A DNA stretch of 60,048 nucleotides, taken from Aphanothece sp. CMT-3BRIN-NPC111. Lineage in GTDB: Bacteria; Cyanobacteriota; Cyanobacteriia; Cyanobacteriales; JAHHGU01. The translations under genes and the position numbers were made by a program. Positions within the stretch are counted from its first letter, which is position 1, and each line of letters starts with the position of its first letter. Where the stretch lies: assembly GCA_019359765.1 (NCBI GenBank), contig JAHHGU010000028.1, positions 1 through 60,048 of the forward strand, in the 5' to 3' direction. Below the pieces are notes generated by a model. The model was given only the letters and a program-made list of their open reading frames with translations. It made no database searches and was not told the origin of the DNA. Below are positions 36,959-47,519 of the stretch, piece by piece.

Positions 36959-39649
36959 ATGAATCCTAAATATAATATCCAAAATCAGAAATTAGTAATC
37001 AAAGGAAATCAGCCCCTGCTGTTGGATGACCCGCAGACTGCTTGGGCGATCCAGTCCGGTTCTATAGCTTTGTTTGCCGTCACCGTCAAAGATGGCATCC
37101 CGGAGGGCGCTCGCCGTTATCTGTTCAGTGCTGGAGTGGGTGAAGCGCTGTTCGGCGTAGCTGCAAACGATGATGGTAAACCCTATAAAATCCTAGCGGT
37201 GCCGATTGAGGAAACAGAACTTCTAAAATTGACTCAAGAAAATTTTGGGGAGTTGCCACACCCTGTTACAGAGCCAATTATTGCTTTAGTTAACAACTGG
37301 ATCGAGCAATGGCATTCTGTCTTTTCCGATGCCGTCATCCTACCTATTTTAGAAACCTCGAATATTCAAGATTGGGATACGCTGCTAGAGAAACTAGCAA
37401 ATTTACATAGTGATTTCCTCCGCTGCCTTGAGCAGATGGAACAGCAACAGTACATTGAACAACTCAACCAAGTAAGAGAAAGGAAACGTCTCAATCGCCA
37501 GTTAATAGAAGGGGCAATTGGAGAACTGGCATCGGTGCTTCAGCCCGAAAAAGCCTTGTTTTTTGAGGAGGGAACCCCTTTACTAATAGCAGCTGGGGCC
37601 GTGGGACGGGCTTTAGGAATTACGATTCGTCCTCCCGCTAATTCAGAAGACCTGAAGCGAGTTAAAGAACCCTTAGAGGCGATCGCGCGAGCTTCCCGCA
37701 TCCGTATGCGTCGAGTGCTGCTGAGCGATAACTGGTGGAAAAAAGACTGTGGTCCCCTGCTAGCCTATACCCACGGCGAAAACCAACCCGTGGCGCTGCT
37801 ACCAGTGGCGGCAGCCAAATATGAGATATTTGACCCAGTAGAGCGAACCCGGACGCCCGTTAACGCCCACACTGCGGAGATGTTGGCACCAGTCGCCTAT
37901 ATGTTTTATCGGCCTTTGCCCGATAAACCTTTGAAAGCCTTAGACTTGCTCGAATTTGCGCTTAAAGGGCGTACCAGGGATCTGCTGCCGATTTTGTACG
38001 CGGGAATTGCCGCTACTCTCCTGGGAATGCTGACACCGCAGGCTACAGCCATCCTTATAGACAATGCTATCCCGGATGCGAACCGGGGAATGTTAGTGCA
38101 AATTGGCTTAGGTTTGTTGGCTGCTAGTTTTGGGATAGCTATATTTCAACTAATTCAGGGTTTTGCCACTTTGAGGTTGGAAACAAATTTAGACTCGGAC
38201 ACACAAGCTGCTGTCTGGGATCGGTTATTAAACCTGAAAGTATCTTTTTTCCGTCAATATTCCACAGGCGATCTCAAATCCCGCGTTTCAGCCATCAGTC
38301 AAATTCGCAGCCAACTTAGTGGCACTACTTTACGAACTCTCTTCACCAGTTTTTTCTCTTTGCTAAATCTGGGTCTGTTGTTTTTCTACAGCTCCCAATT
38401 GGCAATAATTGCGGTAATTGTGGCGCTAGTAGCTATTATCGTTACCACTGTCTCAGGTGCGATCGCCCGTCGTGATACTCTGCCTCTGCAAGAACTAGAG
38501 GGGGAAATATTTGGATTGATGGTACAGCTAATCGGCGGCGTTTCTAAACTGCGAGTGGCAGAAGCTGAGGAGCGTGCTTTTGCCTACTGGGCAAAAAAAT
38601 ATAGCCAGCAGCTAAAACTGATGCTGAATAACCAGTTGACTGAAGATATCTTGGCTACATTCAATGTCATGCTGCCCACGGCGAGCGCGATAATTATCTT
38701 TTCCTGGGCTACTATTTTGCTGGGGCAATCCCAAGCTCAAGCAGAAGGTCTATCTACTGGAAACTTTCTAGCTTTCTATGTCGCTTTTGGTACTTTTATT
38801 AATGGCGCTACAAGCCTGAGCAATACAGTCATCGATGTTTTAGAAATAGGGATTTTATGGGAGCGTGCCAAGCCAATTCTTGAGGCTAAACCGGAAGTTG
38901 ATGTCAACAAAACCGACCCAGGTCGGCTCTCAGGCAGACTAAAGTTAGATCGCGTCACGTTTCGCTACCGCCAGGATGGTCCCCTAACTTTAAATGATGT
39001 GACTATCCAGGCTGAGGCTGGAGAGTTTATCGCCTTGGTTGGGCCTTCTGGAAGCGGCAAATCTACCATCATCAGGTTAATGTTGGGGTTTGAAACTCCA
39101 GAACAGGGTACTATTTTCTACGATGGTCAAGACTTGTCTGGGCTGGATGTATCCGCAGTACGTCGGCAGTTGGGCGTTGTCCTGCAAAATGGTCGCATTA
39201 ATAGCGCTTCTTTGTTTGAGAACATCTCCAGCGGTGCTTTGATTACGATGGATGAAGCTTGGGAAGCAGCGCGGATGTCCGGGTTTGCCGATGATATCCA
39301 AGCGATGCCAATGGGGATGCACACGGTTATCTCTGAAGGAGGCACGAATTTATCTGGAGGACAGCGACAGCGGCTGTTAATTGCCCGTTCCTTGGTCTTG
39401 AAACCCAGAATCTTGTTATTTGATGAAGCTACCAGTGCCTTAGATAACCGCACCCAGGCGATAGTGAGTCAAAGTCTGGAGCAATTGCAGGTGACTCGCA
39501 TCGTGATTGCCCACCGTCTCAGCACAATTCGCAACGCTGACCGTATTTATGTGCTAGAAGCGGGTAGGGTGGTGCAACAGGGAACTTTCGATCAGCTAGT
39601 GAACTTGGAAGGATTATTTAGGAATCTCATGGCTCGACAAATAGCTTAA
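36959..39649 (+). CDS. NHLM-family peptide exporter ABC protein (permease-ATPase, no peptidase)
   Basis: 896 residues. The N-terminal 150 residues look like a cyclic-nucleotide-binding-type beta domain (LLLDDPQTAWAIQSGSIALF), followed by a helical linker, five to six TM helices in about 350-640, and the nucleotide-binding domain: Walker A GPSGSGKST at 695-703, signature LSGGQRQR at 798-805, Walker B LLFDEATSALD with D822-E823. This is the layout of the second ABC protein of NHLM (nitrile-hydratase-leader microcin) export systems. It lacks the C39 Cys peptidase that trims double-Gly leaders, and no HlyD partner is in the window. It probably exports the lanthipeptide; leader removal must be done by another protein. 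Confidence 0.9.
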   Translation: MNPKYNIQNQKLVIKGNQPLLLDDPQTAWAIQSGSIALFAVTVKDGIPEGARRYLFSAGVGEALFGVAANDDGKPYKILAVPIEETELLKLTQENFGELPHPVTEPIIALVNNWIEQWHSVFSDAVILPILETSNIQDWDTLLEKLANLHSDFLRCLEQMEQQQYIEQLNQVRERKRLNRQLIEGAIGELASVLQPEKALFFEEGTPLLIAAGAVGRALGITIRPPANSEDLKRVKEPLEAIARASRIRMRRVLLSDNWWKKDCGPLLAYTHGENQPVALLPVAAAKYEIFDPVERTRTPVNAHTAEMLAPVAYMFYRPLPDKPLKALDLLEFALKGRTRDLLPILYAGIAATLLGMLTPQATAILIDNAIPDANRGMLVQIGLGLLAASFGIAIFQLIQGFATLRLETNLDSDTQAAVWDRLLNLKVSFFRQYSTGDLKSRVSAISQIRSQLSGTTLRTLFTSFFSLLNLGLLFFYSSQLAIIAVIVALVAIIVTTVSGAIARRDTLPLQELEGEIFGLMVQLIGGVSKLRVAEAEERAFAYWAKKYSQQLKLMLNNQLTEDILATFNVMLPTASAIIIFSWATILLGQSQAQAEGLSTGNFLAFYVAFGTFINGATSLSNTVIDVLEIGILWERAKPILEAKPEVDVNKTDPGRLSGRLKLDRVTFRYRQDGPLTLNDVTIQAEAGEFIALVGPSGSGKSTIIRLMLGFETPEQGTIFYDGQDLSGLDVSAVRRQLGVVLQNGRINSASLFENISSGALITMDEAWEAARMSGFADDIQAMPMGMHTVISEGGTNLSGGQRQRLLIARSLVLKPRILLFDEATSALDNRTQAIVSQSLEQLQVTRIVIAHRLSTIRNADRIYVLEAGRVVQQGTFDQLVNLEGLFRNLMARQIA

Positions 39650-40275
39650 TATTTTACTGTCATAAATATATCTATTCCCTTGCCGCCAGAATAATACTGA
39701 TTAAACCAACCACTAAGGCACAAAGACACAAAGTAAAAAAATAGGTAATCTTTTACTAGGAAGTGAGGAAGTAATTGTTCTCTAACTAGAGAAAATAAAT
39801 TTAGTAAGTATGAAGATAACTTTGAAATCATTAATAAAGATACGTTTTGGGAAATTTTTAATATTTTTTAGAACGCAAATTCAAACAGATAAATGCAGAT
39901 ATTGACAAAGTTAAATCACCTTTACTAATAAATTTAATTATGATAAAGTTACTATTTTTAGTTGTTAAGTTAAAAGTTAATAAATGGAAAAAACGCTAAT
40001 TGAAAATTAGCAGATGATACATAAGTAGGCTGTTTAAGCAAATATTGTGATGTGACGGCCTCCGGAACTTGCTTCTTTGCAGATGTGTCTATAAGAAAGT
40101 GACTGCACCTGCAAATCTGCCCATTCCTGGCTGGTAGGATGCGATTGTCCTGTGGGCACACTTTTTAGTTAACGCATACCAGGCAGCGAAAGGCAAGGGT
40201 GTGTAGGGTTAAACAGCTTCTGAAGTAATTAGCTGAGTTTGTTGCATCTACTGTTTCCTAGAAGGCACTTTGATT
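39650..40275. other. 626-base gap with repeat remnants
   Basis: It holds a GCAGAT-family copy (39845-39910: TTTTTAGAACGCAAATTCAA then CAGATAAATGCAGATATTG) and an ACTAAGGCACAAAGACACAA unit near 39712. The short minus-strand frames at 39646 and 39970 show no leader, domain or ribosome binding site. I see no precursor peptide here. Confidence 0.5.
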
Positions 40276-41055
40276 ATGACTTGGCAGAAGTCTCCCCTAA
40301 ATCTGGCTCCCCTGGCACTCACCCTCTCCTTAGAATTACTCCTCATCCCTGGCTTGCCAACACCAGGACAAGCTCAGTCACCCCTAGCTCAAGGGATATC
40401 CCGTCGTTGGGAAGTCAGCCAGATATTCCGACCACCAAATCGTAGGGCACCTGCTACAACTTCGGGAGGGGCTACTCGTGGCGGCTGTCTGGTGGGGGAA
40501 AAAACCTTGACTCCATTAATACCAGCCAATAGTTTGCCATTGACGGTTGCAGAGTATCCGACTTTCTTTTGGTCTGTTCCACAATCTACTGCTGACTCAG
40601 CCGTGTTTATGCTGTTAGATGAAAAGGATGAGGTAATTTACCAGACAACTATTCCGCTTTCTGGTACACCTGGGATTGTTAGCTTCAAGCTTCCAGCCGC
40701 AGAATTACCCCCTCTCAAAATTGGCAAGATGTACCATTGGTTCTTGGCACTTAATTGTAATTCTGAAGATGCCAATCCTTTTGTAGATGGCTGGGTGGAA
40801 CGAACTGAACTTAGCTCTACTCTCAAAGCACGTCTAGAGAAAGCGGCACCGCGCGATCGCCCTAGTGTATACGCAGATGCTGGCATTTGGCACGAAGCTT
40901 TAACAAGTCTCGCGGAACTGAGGCGCTCAAGCCCTAACGATACAAGCCTTGCTGCTAATTGGAAACAACTGTTGCAATCGGTTGAACTGGACTCAATAGC
41001 TGAACAGCCTTTGGTTGAGAGCTGTAATAGCAAATCTAGTGCCATCGCTCCCTAA
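40276..41055 (+). CDS. DUF928 protein, secreted
   Basis: 259 residues from the ATG at 40276. A signal peptide is clear (LAPLALTLSLELLLIPG, then AQA|QS). The DUF928-type body has RRAPATTSGGATRGGC, LTPLIPANSLPLTVAEYPTFFW, PGIVSFKLPAAELPPLKIGKMYHWF and a C-terminal helical half. DUF928 proteins are cyanobacterial and of unknown function; they are often found with CHASE2 and CHAT genes, as here. The stop is 3 bases before the cyclase ATG, so the two form an operon. The protein is probably periplasmic and could present a ligand or partner to the CHASE2 sensor (inference). Confidence 0.85.
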   Translation: MTWQKSPLNLAPLALTLSLELLLIPGLPTPGQAQSPLAQGISRRWEVSQIFRPPNRRAPATTSGGATRGGCLVGEKTLTPLIPANSLPLTVAEYPTFFWSVPQSTADSAVFMLLDEKDEVIYQTTIPLSGTPGIVSFKLPAAELPPLKIGKMYHWFLALNCNSEDANPFVDGWVERTELSSTLKARLEKAAPRDRPSVYADAGIWHEALTSLAELRRSSPNDTSLAANWKQLLQSVELDSIAEQPLVESCNSKSSAIAP

Positions 41056-41058
41056 TTT

Positions 41059-43278
41059 ATGCGGACAAAACTGAAAAGGCATCTTTGGGAATGGCGGGGG
41101 GTATTAATTGCAGGGCCTAGCGTTGCTGTAATATTGATTGCCTTGCGGATGACAGGCTTGTTACAAATTCTGGAGTGGGCTGCTTTCGATCAATATTTTC
41201 GCTGGCGTCCTTTGGAGCCTACTGAACCAAAGATCGTGATTGTGAGCATTAATGAGACCGATTTGCGAAAAATAGGAAAGTGGCCGCTTCCAGATACGGT
41301 AATAGCTCAATTGCTCAAAAAAATTAAAACACAACAGCCGAGAGTAATTGGCCTAGACCTTTATAGAGATTTGCCAGTGCCGCCTGGTTATCCGGAATTA
41401 GTTAAGGTATATAAGTCTACACCCAACTTAATTGGTATCAAAAAAGTTGTTGGAGATGCTAGGGGAGCAGCTGTTAACCCACCGCCAGAATTAAGTAAAC
41501 TTGGTCAAGTTGCTGCTAATGATTTGGTGCAGGATGCAGATGTTAAGTTGCGCCGAGGCTTATTATATTTGACAACCAAGGATGATGAAACTGTCTTCAG
41601 CTTGGGATTTATGCTGGCTTTGAATTATCTGGAGAAAGAAGGCATTAAACCGGAATTGACAGAAAATCAATTTGTCAAGCTAGGTAAGACAGTGTTTCCC
41701 CCGTTTGAGGGTAATGATGGCGGTTATGTTCGTACCGATGCCGGAGGCTACCAAATATTATTAAACTTTCGGGGTGCGAAAAATAATTTTCGCACTATAT
41801 CCATGACAGATGTCCTGGAAAATAGGATACCGCCTGAACTGATGCGCCATCGCATCGTTTTGATTGGTTCAACCGCAGAAAGCCTCAAGGATTTCTTTTA
41901 CACTCCCTACAGTAGCAGTCTGCTCGCCATCCGCCAGCCAACTCCTGGCGTCGAAATTCAGGCTCAAGTCACTAGCCAGTTGATCAATTCAGCCCTTTAT
42001 GGACGGCCTGTAATCAAGACTTGGAATGAACCAGTAGAGGCTTTGTGGATTTTCGGTTGGTCTTGTATTGGTGCCGTTTTGAGCTGGAAATGGCGATACG
42101 CTAGCGGCGTATCAAAACTCTCTCCCTGGAAGACGGTTAGCATCATCCTGGCAGGGGGAAGTTTATTTGGTAGCACTTATCTAGCCTTTCTATCCGGTTG
42201 GTGGATTCCTGTAATTCCACCAGCGCTAGCAATGCTGGGTTCTGCCATTGCTATTACTGGTTACATTGCCCAAAAAGCCGCAGATATTCGCAAAACTTTT
42301 GGTCGCTATCTTACAGATGAAGTAGTAGCCAGTTTGCTAGAGACTCCGGAAGGCTCGAAGCTGGGAGGAGAAAGGCGAAAAGTAACAACTTTAATGTCCG
42401 ATTTAAGAGGATTTTCCGCGCTTTCAGAAAAATTACCCCCAGAAAAGGTTGTTTTTATCTTAAACATCTATCTGGAGGCAATGGTAGATGTGATTGCCCA
42501 GTATCAAGGCACTATTGATGAGTTTATTGGCGATGGAATTTTGGTGTTGTTTGGTGCGCCCATCCAAAGAGAAGATGATGCTCAAAGAGCGATCGCCTGT
42601 GCCGTAGCTATGCAGCTGAAGATGGATGCTGTCAACAAACATCTGCATAGTTTAAATTTGCCTCAACTGGAAATGGGCATCGGCATTAATACAGGTGAAG
42701 TGTTAGTGGGAAATATTGGCTCTGCTAAACGTACCAAATACAGTGTTATTGGCAGTCACGTTAATTTAACTGCTCGCATAGAATCTTATACAGTGGGTGG
42801 TCAAATTCTGATCTCAGAGAACAATTTAAAAGAAGCAGAAGCCTTTATAAAAATTGAAGCTCAAATGGATGTCCAACCCAAGGGATTTAATGAGCCAATT
42901 ACTGTTTATGAAGTTGGGGGTATTGCTGGTAAATATAATTTGTTTTTGCCTAAAGAAGAGGATACACTTATTACACTCAAGAAAGAAATACCTGTCCAAT
43001 ATACCATTCTTGAGGGAAAGCATCTTGCTAAAACTGTATTTAAAGGCAGCTTACTTAAGCTATCTGATAAGGAGGCTGAGATTCGCGCCGAATATTTAGT
43101 AGATCCCTTAAGCAATATCAAAATTAACTTATTAACATCAAATTATCCAGAAGAACTGACTAGCGATATCTATGCCAAGGTGGTAGGCAAGCAAACTAGC
43201 AGTGAAATGAGTTTTCGTATCCGTTTTACTTATATCCCCTCGGATGTAGCAGCAGTATTCAGTAAGCTAGAGCAGTAA
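41059..43278 (+). CDS. CHASE2-domain class III adenylate/guanylate cyclase
   Basis: 739 residues. One N-terminal TM helix, a periplasmic CHASE2 sensor (about residues 40-310, PKIVIVSINETDLRKIGKWP and RHRIVLIGSTAESLKDFFYTPY), two to three further TM helices (330-405), then the class III cyclase catalytic domain. Metal Asp residues are D448 (MSDLRGF) and D492 (FIGDGILVLFG); TKYSVIGSHVNLTARIES holds the base- and ribose-contacting residues. The C-terminal 110 residues after about 630 have a PilZ-like look (FKGSLLKLSDKEAEIRAEYL), without a clear RxxxR. It makes cAMP or cGMP in response to an outside signal. Operon with DUF928. Confidence 0.9.
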   Translation: MRTKLKRHLWEWRGVLIAGPSVAVILIALRMTGLLQILEWAAFDQYFRWRPLEPTEPKIVIVSINETDLRKIGKWPLPDTVIAQLLKKIKTQQPRVIGLDLYRDLPVPPGYPELVKVYKSTPNLIGIKKVVGDARGAAVNPPPELSKLGQVAANDLVQDADVKLRRGLLYLTTKDDETVFSLGFMLALNYLEKEGIKPELTENQFVKLGKTVFPPFEGNDGGYVRTDAGGYQILLNFRGAKNNFRTISMTDVLENRIPPELMRHRIVLIGSTAESLKDFFYTPYSSSLLAIRQPTPGVEIQAQVTSQLINSALYGRPVIKTWNEPVEALWIFGWSCIGAVLSWKWRYASGVSKLSPWKTVSIILAGGSLFGSTYLAFLSGWWIPVIPPALAMLGSAIAITGYIAQKAADIRKTFGRYLTDEVVASLLETPEGSKLGGERRKVTTLMSDLRGFSALSEKLPPEKVVFILNIYLEAMVDVIAQYQGTIDEFIGDGILVLFGAPIQREDDAQRAIACAVAMQLKMDAVNKHLHSLNLPQLEMGIGINTGEVLVGNIGSAKRTKYSVIGSHVNLTARIESYTVGGQILISENNLKEAEAFIKIEAQMDVQPKGFNEPITVYEVGGIAGKYNLFLPKEEDTLITLKKEIPVQYTILEGKHLAKTVFKGSLLKLSDKEAEIRAEYLVDPLSNIKINLLTSNYPEELTSDIYAKVVGKQTSSEMSFRIRFTYIPSDVAAVFSKLEQ

Positions 43279-43661
43279 GAATAGTTTTGAGTTTTAAGTT
43301 TTGAGTTCTGAATTAAAGAGTTATCAAATAGTTTTGAGTTTTGAGTTTTAAATTTAGGATGGCTAGAGCGCAAGCGTTCCTCATCAAACATTTGCAATGG
43401 TTCGGTTGAGCGGCGAGCAGGCTGCGCCTACATACCTCACTCCAGCATACATTGGTATGGCAAAAATCTAACTATTTGTGAAAAGGCTCACAAAGGAACA
43501 TAGATAAATATAAATTAAATAGGTAATTAAATTTACTTTTATAATAGATATATGGAAAACAGAAAGTAAACTTGTAGTAATTAATTTAGTTGAAGTATTG
43601 CGAAATTTGTATTGGTAAAGCTGATTTCCTATATAGATAATTTCTCAGCACAGGTGCAGTC
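43279..43661. repeat. Intergenic region with heptamer repeats
   Basis: 383 bases. Heptamer GAGTTTT runs lie at 43281-43355, after which there is an unremarkable AT-rich 200 bases with the likely promoter of the CHAT gene. Confidence 0.55.
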
Positions 43662-46600
43662 ATGGCTCAACCCATAGGAGAAAACCTAATTTTTGGACGC
43701 TCGCGCAGTGTGTCGCCAAGGAACGTAAGCAACGTATCGCTGCCAGCTTTTGCCCATCGCAGTCTAGCTGTTTGTGTCAGCGCTCTGTTCTTGTTAGAAG
43801 CGGGAGTGCAATCAATCGCGCCCTCACTAGCTGTAACACCTGATAGCGCAGCAGTGAAGATGGCACAACAGCCAGAAACAACTTCGCCAGATGTAAATCG
43901 CGCTGCTGCGGAACGAGCCTTTGCACAAGGGCAAGAATTGTTTAAGCAAGGAACGGCAGAATCTAGGCGACAAGCAATTGAGAAATACGAAGAGGCACTA
44001 AAGCTATGGCGTACTGTGGGCGCTAGCGAAGCTCCTCCGAAGGAGGCTCGCTCTCAGGAAGCCCAAACGCTTGATAGTATCGGTCTAACCTACTATTCAT
44101 TGGGAGAGAAGCAGAAGACACTGGACTATTACAACCAGGCACTTTTGCTGAGGCGTGCCCTTAAAAATCCCTCTGGAGAAGCGATCGCACTCTTGTCTAT
44201 TGCCGGGGTTTACTCGGATTTAGGCGAGAAGCAGAAAGCACTGGATTTTTACAACCAGGCGCTTCCCTTATTTCGCTCTGTGGGCGCTCGCCCTTTGGAA
44301 GCCCTAACACTCACTTCTATTGCCTCAGTCTATTCGGATTTAGGCGATCAGCAATCAAGCCTTAACTTTTTCAACCAGGCGTTGGCACTCCAGCGAGATT
44401 TGAAAGACACCTCTGCGGAAGCAGACACGCTGCTAACCCTGAGCAGAATTTACTTGTCATTGGGCGAGACTCAGAAGGCGTTTAACTCTTTAAACCAAGC
44501 ACTGCCATTGTTTAGAGCTGTGAACGACAAGGGAGGGGAAGCCCAGACGCTCACCTTGCTTGGCGTCGGCTACTATTCATTAGGCGAGTCGCAAAAGGCT
44601 CTTGACTTATTCAACCAAGCCCTGCCTTTGTTTCGCGCCGGAAGCGATTCGCAGTTATTAGGCAATAGCTATACTTCACGCTTTGGGGAAGCCCTCACAC
44701 TCCAAACTCTCGGCGGAGTCTACAATTCATTGGGCGAGCCACAAAAGGCTCTTGACTCCTTCAAAGGTGCGCTAACAATCCACCGTAGCCTGGGAAACCC
44801 TGGTGCTGAAGGGGAAATTCTCAATAGTATCGGTTCAGTCTACGATTCATTGGGAGAGCCGCAAAAGGCTCTTGACTCCTTCAATCAAGCACTGAAACTA
44901 CAGCAGGCAGTGGGAGAGCCGACTAAAGTTGCCTTTACGCTCAATAACATTGGCGGGATCTATAATTCCTTGGGTGAGAAACAGAAAGCCCTCGACTCTT
45001 ACAACCAAGCACTGAAACTACAGCGTGGTGCGAGCGATCGCGCAGGAGAAGCCGTGACGCTTACTTATATCGCCTTGGTGTATAAATCATTAGGCGATTA
45101 TCAGCTAAGTCTCGACTCCTACAACCAAGCCTTATCTCTGTTTCGTTCTGTGGGCGATCGCTTTCGGGAAGCCCAAACCCTTGACAATATCGGTGGAGTC
45201 TACAGGTTATCGGAGGATTATCAAAAGGCGCTAGACTCCTCTTCCCAAGCATTATCTCTATGGCGTACCGAGTCAAACCGCTTTGGAGAAGCCACCACCC
45301 TCACCACCATTGTCAGGATTTACGAATCAATGGGCGATTACCCAAAGGCGCTAGACTCATCTACCCAAGCGAGGCAGCTGTTTAGTGCTATGAAGAATCG
45401 CTCTGGGGAAGCTGCCGCGATCGGCCTAACAGGTAGGGCTTACAAGGCAATGGGTGATTATCAAAAAGCGCTGGATTCCTTCAACCAGTCACTACCGCTG
45501 TTTCGTGCTGTAGGGAGTCGCTTTGGAGAAGCTACCGCGCTCGACAAGATTGGCAGTGTCTACGATTCATTAGGTCAGCATCAGCAGGCTATCAACTCCT
45601 ACAACCAAGCGCTGTCGCTCTGGCGGGTGACGGGCGATCGCGCTAGTGAAGCAGAAACGCTTTACAATATCGCTGACGTTGAACGCGATCGCGGCAATCT
45701 TCAAGGCGCTCTGACTCAGATCGAAGCCACCCTCAAAATCATCGAGTCTCTGCGTACCAAAGTCGCCAGCCAAGAACTTCGCGCCTCCTACTTTGCCTCG
45801 GTGCAGAAGTATTACCAGTTGTACACTGACCTGCTCATGCAGCTGCACAAAAATAACCCATCTCAAGGGTACGATGGCAAGGCACTGCAAGCCAGTGAAC
45901 GGGCACGCGCCCGCACCCTCCTAGAAATTCTCACCGAGGCTGGGGCTGACATTCGCCAAGGAGTCGATCCAAAGCTACTAGAGCGCGATCGCACCTTGCA
46001 GCAGCAAATCAACGCTAAAGCAGAACGCCAGCAACAACTGATCGCTGCTAACAACGAAGCCCAGGCGACAGCCATCAAAACAGAAATCGACGCACTCAGT
46101 CGGCAGTACCAGGAAGTCCAAGCGCAGATCCGAGCCACCAGCCCCCGTTACGCCGCTCTGACTCAGCCCCAGCCGCTCACCTTATCTGAGATTCAACAAC
46201 AGGTACTTGATGACAACACCCTGCTGTTGGAATATTCCCTCGGCGAGGAGCGTAGCTATCTATGGGCAGTGACAAAGACAGGTATCACCAGCTACGAGCT
46301 ACCCAAACGCGCAGACATAGAGGCAGCAGCGCGGCGGTTTCGGGACAGCTTGACTGTACCCTGGCTGAGGACTAGTCCTGCCAAAGTAGCGGAAGCAAGC
46401 GCGGCTCTGAGTCAGCTGCTATTGCAGCCAGTGGCTAGCCAGTTAGGGCAAAAGCGCTTACTAATTGTTGCGGATGGGGCATTGCAGTATGTACCCTTTA
46501 CTGCCCTATCCGTGCCTGGAACGCCCACACAGGGCGGCGCTAATGTCCCCCTGGTGAGACAGCATGAAATTATCACCCTGCCATCTGCTTCAACGCTGGC

Positions 46601-47354
46601 AGTATTACGACATGAACTAGCTGGGCGCAAACCTGCTGCCAAAACAGTGGCGGTGCTTGCCGATCCAGTCTTTACCAGTAGCGATGAGCGAGTTAAGGGT
46701 AAGCCATCCCCAACTTCCAACTCCCAACTCCTGACCTCTCAATTAGACAGATCCGCCAGAGAATCAGGTGTCAAGTTTAAGCGCTTGCCCTTCACGCGGC
46801 AAGAAGCCGAGCAAATCCTCGCCCTAGCACCCCCAGCAGAACGCGAGCAGGCGTTGAATTTTGCCGCCAATCGAGCCACAGCCACCAGCCCCCAACTGAG
46901 TCAATACCGTATAGTGCATTTTGCCACTCACGGCATCCTCAACAGCAGCCATCCTGAGTTATCAGGTGTGGTGCTGTCGCTAGTGGATGAAAAAGGCACC
47001 CCACAGAACGGCTTCCTGCGCTTGCAAGATGTCTTCAATCTCAAACTCCCAGCAGAACTAATCGTACTTAGTGCCTGTCAAACGGGGCTAGGTCAGGATA
47101 TCAAGGGAGAAGGGCTGGTGGGGCTGACCAGGGGCTTTATGTACGCTGGTGCGCCCAGAGTTGTAGTAAGTTTGTGGAGCGTGGACGATCAGGCAACCGC
47201 AGAGCTAATGACAAGATTCTATAGAGGAATGCTCAAAGAAGGCAAAAGGCCTGCGGCAGCACTGAGAGCAGCACAAGTTGAGATGTCGCAACACCCGCAA
47301 TGGAACTCACCTTATTACTGGGCAGGTTTTGCGCTTCAAGGTGAGTGGAGATGA
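43662..47354 (+). CDS. TPR-CHAT protein (caspase-like)
   Basis: 1230 residues. After a signal/anchor region ([18 protein letters not shown] near residues 35-52) come at least thirteen 40-residue TPR units from about 130 to 660 (consensus [20 protein letters not shown]). A coiled-coil stretch follows (about 690-820, [20 protein letters not shown]). The CHAT domain (about 960-1230) has the caspase-type His in [17 protein letters not shown] and the Cys in [14 protein letters not shown] proteins are proteases or protease-like effectors. Frames between TPR units are intact. It follows the DUF928-cyclase pair, a recurring cyanobacterial set. The 120-base DNA period of the TPR region may promote unit gain or loss. 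Confidence 0.92.
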   Translation: MAQPIGENLIFGRSRSVSPRNVSNVSLPAFAHRSLAVCVSALFLLEAGVQSIAPSLAVTPDSAAVKMAQQPETTSPDVNRAAAERAFAQGQELFKQGTAESRRQAIEKYEEALKLWRTVGASEAPPKEARSQEAQTLDSIGLTYYSLGEKQKTLDYYNQALLLRRALKNPSGEAIALLSIAGVYSDLGEKQKALDFYNQALPLFRSVGARPLEALTLTSIASVYSDLGDQQSSLNFFNQALALQRDLKDTSAEADTLLTLSRIYLSLGETQKAFNSLNQALPLFRAVNDKGGEAQTLTLLGVGYYSLGESQKALDLFNQALPLFRAGSDSQLLGNSYTSRFGEALTLQTLGGVYNSLGEPQKALDSFKGALTIHRSLGNPGAEGEILNSIGSVYDSLGEPQKALDSFNQALKLQQAVGEPTKVAFTLNNIGGIYNSLGEKQKALDSYNQALKLQRGASDRAGEAVTLTYIALVYKSLGDYQLSLDSYNQALSLFRSVGDRFREAQTLDNIGGVYRLSEDYQKALDSSSQALSLWRTESNRFGEATTLTTIVRIYESMGDYPKALDSSTQARQLFSAMKNRSGEAAAIGLTGRAYKAMGDYQKALDSFNQSLPLFRAVGSRFGEATALDKIGSVYDSLGQHQQAINSYNQALSLWRVTGDRASEAETLYNIADVERDRGNLQGALTQIEATLKIIESLRTKVASQELRASYFASVQKYYQLYTDLLMQLHKNNPSQGYDGKALQASERARARTLLEILTEAGADIRQGVDPKLLERDRTLQQQINAKAERQQQLIAANNEAQATAIKTEIDALSRQYQEVQAQIRATSPRYAALTQPQPLTLSEIQQQVLDDNTLLLEYSLGEERSYLWAVTKTGITSYELPKRADIEAAARRFRDSLTVPWLRTSPAKVAEASAALSQLLLQPVASQLGQKRLLIVADGALQYVPFTALSVPGTPTQGGANVPLVRQHEIITLPSASTLAVLRHELAGRKPAAKTVAVLADPVFTSSDERVKGKPSPTSNSQLLTSQLDRSARESGVKFKRLPFTRQEAEQILALAPPAEREQALNFAANRATATSPQLSQYRIVHFATHGILNSSHPELSGVVLSLVDEKGTPQNGFLRLQDVFNLKLPAELIVLSACQTGLGQDIKGEGLVGLTRGFMYAGAPRVVVSLWSVDDQATAELMTRFYRGMLKEGKRPAAALRAAQVEMSQHPQWNSPYYWAGFALQGEWR

Positions 47355-47519
47355 GGAGCAGGGGGAGAAAAATCTATTATTACAAGGCTTTAAGCTACTT
47401 TCCACCACAACATTAGACTTCTTGCAAAAATCATAATTTTGCTTTGAAACGCAGAGGATAAATCGGCTGCGTGCAAGAGGTCTATTAATGCATTAGTTTT
47501 AACTCCAAGCTAAAGCCTG

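Noticed and set aside
39646..40161. Two short minus-strand frames after the exporter, considered as extra precursors
   Set aside because: No Nif11/NHLP leader and no GG motif; the codon pattern is random and repeats overlap them.
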